A stretch of 8,215 nucleotides of DNA from Planctomycetaceae bacterium (GTDB lineage Bacteria > Planctomycetota > Planctomycetia > Pirellulales > Pirellulaceae), in contig PADE01000107.1 of NCBI GenBank assembly GCA_002702965.1, forward strand, positions 14,278 through 22,492. Direction: 5' to 3'. The number at the start of each line of letters is the position of its first letter. Positions within the stretch are counted from its first letter, which is position 1. The position numbers and the translations under genes were made by a program. The notes beneath the pieces are model-generated. The model searched no databases. It had not been told where the DNA came from and saw only the letters and a program-made list of their open reading frames with translations. Positions 6,943-8,215 of this stretch are shown one piece after another.

Positions 6943-7536
6943 ATGTCAGTTACCAGCAAACGGCCTTCGGAATTCATTTTTGTAGCTGCTCAGATCACGA
7001 GCCTTCGTTCTCGAAAATTTCCCTGCAGCTTGTGGCGGTGCGCTAGTGCAGTAATGCTGGCGGTCGTAACGCTTCCCGGCGTGTGTGGAGCAGGCGATAT
7101 CGAGGAGCTTTACGAACACGCTCGTTTTTTCCAAGGAAACTGGAAAATCGAAATGGAAGAAGCGGGCAAGAAAAGTACTGAGACTGCGCGATGCATCGGC
7201 ACGGCTGGCAAGTGCAATATCTGGTTCGGCAAGGACGCGACGTCCATGCACGGCTATGACCCGAAGACAAGAGCCTGGCGGGGTGTGGGACACTTCAAAG
7301 ACGGAAGTCGTTGGGAGCGGGTGATCTCGCAGCCGGCGCAATCTCGAATCGTGGCTGGAACCACGATCATTTTTTCGGATACCACACTGCATCCCGACGG
7401 ATCGAAGACCTTTGCCACGGTAAACTTCACCTGCCTCGGACCTGACCGTTTCCGCGAAGTAACGACGCGCAAGGACCAAAATGGCAAGCCCTTGCCGACG
7501 ATCCAGACCGTTGCCCGACGTGTCACGTCCCAATAA
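6943..7536 (+). CDS. secreted protein of unknown function
   Basis: This 197-residue protein has no family I can name with confidence. The N-terminus has a long, basic n-region (RSRK at 22-25), a hydrophobic core ASAVMLAVVTLPGV (34-47) and a likely cleavage near CGA-GDIE (about 50), so it is probably exported. The mature part of about 147 residues opens with FFQGNWKIEMEEAGKK (62-77) and contains GYDPKTRAWRGVGHFKDGSR (104-123), alternating strands, and GTTIIFSDTTLHPDGSKT (139-156). This resembles small beta-barrel (calycin-like, DUF1579-like) proteins with a G-x-W opening and YDPxTxxW repeats; that likeness is by eye only. Cys84, Cys91 and Cys164 are in the mature region, allowing one disulfide. 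The start at 6943 is supported by AAAGGAA. There is no operon partner. Confidence 0.82.
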   Translation: MSVTSKRPSEFIFVAAQITSLRSRKFPCSLWRCASAVMLAVVTLPGVCGAGDIEELYEHARFFQGNWKIEMEEAGKKSTETARCIGTAGKCNIWFGKDATSMHGYDPKTRAWRGVGHFKDGSRWERVISQPAQSRIVAGTTIIFSDTTLHPDGSKTFATVNFTCLGPDRFREVTTRKDQNGKPLPTIQTVARRVTSQ

Positions 7537-7776
7537 GTGCTCGTTGGGTTTCCCGGAGTATCAACGATCGCATGCGACACGGATCGCATCTCGCTCCACC
7601 CGTACGTTTCGAAGAGTTTCTACGGAAACAGATCGTGACCATGATGAATCCGCATTGGTGCGCTGCGCTGCCCGCCCTGCGCATCATGGAAACGACATCG
7701 ACGGCGTTGCGGTCAACCTTGTGCGGTTGGAGAATGAACGTGCCGCGTCACCATGGTGGCGGGTTCGAGTAGCCAA
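7537..7776. other. intergenic region before the DUF35 gene
   Basis: This stretch has no convincing gene; a 66-codon frame at 7572-7772 lacks an SD and recognisable features. Two 10-bp palindromes are present, TCGCATGCGA at 7568-7577 and CACCATGGTG at 7749-7758. The second can be drawn as a bulged hairpin with CCGC 7743-7746 pairing with GCGG 7759-7762, without a T tract. The promoter of the DUF35 gene should lie here or in the repeats that follow, but no consensus was recognised. Confidence 0.45.
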
Positions 7777-7818
7777 ATCGGATCGTATGTATCGGATCGT
7801 ATGTATCGGATCGTATGT
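7777..7818. repeat. three perfect 14-bp tandem repeats
   Basis: The unit ATCGGATCGTATGT occurs three times without mismatch at 7777-7790, 7791-7804 and 7805-7818. The array ends directly at the GAGG ribosome-binding site of the DUF35 gene, nine bases before its ATG. Each unit contains an ATG. That of copy 2 (7801) is in frame with the DUF35 protein, that of copy 1 (7787) is in another frame, and that of copy 3 (7815) is followed at once by TGA. Because 14 is not a multiple of three, gain or loss of a unit would change which upstream ATG is in frame. Confidence 0.95.
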
Positions 7819-7822
7819 GAGG
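7819..7822 (+). promoter_or_regulatory. SD sequence of the DUF35 gene
   Basis: GAGG lies five bases before ATG 7828 and directly follows the last 14-bp repeat. It supports 7828 as the main start rather than the in-frame ATG at 7801. Confidence 0.6.
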
Positions 7823-7827
7823 TACGC

Positions 7828-8215
7828 ATGTCGCAGCAGGGAGAAGTGGCGGGTCCCCTTCCGGTTGTCAGTTGGCTCAAATTGCCGGCGGATGGTGAGC
7901 CCTATCTCGAGGGACACACATGCGGCGGTTGCGGGGCGGTGTATCTCGGCTCCCGCGAGAACTGCTCTCGTTGCGGAGCCCGGGGTAAGATGGCCGCTAC
8001 CAGGTTGTCTTCCAAGGGGAAGCTCTACTCGTACAGCATCGTGTACCGTAGTTACCCCGGTGTCGAGGTTCCGTACATCTCCGCGATTGTCGATCTGGAG
8101 GGAGGTGGAACCGTCAAGGGAAATCTGATTCACGTCGAGCCAGACCCCGACAAAGTCGCTTTCGATATGCCGGTCGAAGTGGTCTTTCAAGACGCACTCG
8201 GTCGCGTCGACGAGG
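7828..8215 (+). CDS. zinc-ribbon/OB-fold DUF35 family protein, 3' end outside the window
   Basis: This frame is open to the window edge and gives 129 residues. A zinc ribbon is formed by Cys32, Cys35, Cys46 and Cys49 (CGGC and CSRC). An OB-fold follows, with GKLYSYSIVYRSYPGVEVPY (64-83), ISAIVDLEGGGTVKGNL (84-100) and the near-terminal FDMPVEVVFQDALGRVD (112-128). These are the features of the DUF35/ChsH2/BbsA-like family, usually 130-150 residues, so few residues are missing. Members bind thiolase-like or hydratase-like partners acting on acyl-CoAs, for instance in steroid side-chain or benzylsuccinate breakdown, and are usually encoded beside them. The partner here would lie just downstream. 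ATG 7828 has a GAGG at good spacing; in-frame ATG 7801 inside the repeats would add MYRIVCEVR and lacks an equal SD. No signal peptide is present, so it is cytoplasmic. The family is firm; the substrate is unknown. Confidence 0.9.
   Translation, partial: MSQQGEVAGPLPVVSWLKLPADGEPYLEGHTCGGCGAVYLGSRENCSRCGARGKMAATRLSSKGKLYSYSIVYRSYPGVEVPYISAIVDLEGGGTVKGNLIHVEPDPDKVAFDMPVEVVFQDALGRVDE

Noticed and set aside
7743..7762. Bulged hairpin around CACCATGGTG as a terminator or attenuator
   Set aside because: The stem is short and bulged and lacks a T tract; the position is more than 200 bases after the preceding stop.
7481..8128. 215-codon plus-strand frame crossing the end of the secreted-protein gene, the repeats and the DUF35 gene
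   Set aside because: It overlaps two real genes in another frame, runs through the tandem repeat, and its translation is low-complexity and Arg/Ser-rich.
7684..8190. 168-codon minus-strand frame opposite the DUF35 gene
   Set aside because: It is a shadow of the plus-strand zinc-ribbon protein, whose Cys pairs and OB-fold motifs are clear; the minus frame shows no family features.

Overview
The window is GC-rich, with tightly coding genes, and looks like chromosomal DNA of a planctomycete (Planctomycetota). The main reason is the minus-strand pair at 72-4044: a large protein with PSCyt1, DUF1549 (PSCyt2) and DUF1553 (PSD1) domains, followed 16 bases later by a Tat-exported DUF1501 protein. 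That gene pair is a hallmark of planctomycetes and related PVC bacteria, often present in dozens of copies per genome. No mobile element, tRNA, rRNA or CRISPR array was seen.

Layout. (1) 1-71 is the tail after the DUF1501 gene, with one imperfect hairpin. (2) 72-4044, minus strand: the PSD1 gene (GTG start at 4044) and the DUF1501 gene (ATG at 1466) form a two-gene operon. (3) 4045-4560 is intergenic; it should hold the operon's control region and contains one doubtful small ORF with a strong Shine-Dalgarno (SD) sequence on the plus strand. (4) 4561-5745, minus strand: an exported, possibly lipid-anchored endonuclease/exonuclease/phosphatase (EEP) family enzyme. (5) 5746-6150 is the divergent intergenic region. 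(6) 6151-6519, plus strand: a small single-domain cupin. (7) 6520-6942 is intergenic. (8) 6943-7536, plus strand: a secreted protein of unknown function. (9) 7537-7827 is intergenic and ends in three perfect 14-bp tandem repeats that touch the ribosome-binding site of the last gene. (10) 7828 to the window end, plus strand: a DUF35-type zinc-ribbon/OB-fold protein cut by the window edge.

How the genes relate. Only the PSD1 and DUF1501 pair is clearly a functional unit: a cell-envelope c-type-cytochrome-like protein and an exported alkaline-phosphatase-superfamily protein, whose joint role is unknown. The EEP enzyme, the cupin and the secreted protein stand alone with 400-500 bp gaps and probably have their own promoters. 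The DUF35 protein probably opens an operon continuing beyond the window, typically with a thiolase-like partner. This is mostly ordinary planctomycete content. The least usual signals are the 14-bp tandem repeat at the DUF35 start and the duplicated start region of the EEP gene. I see no convincing new defence or mobile system.
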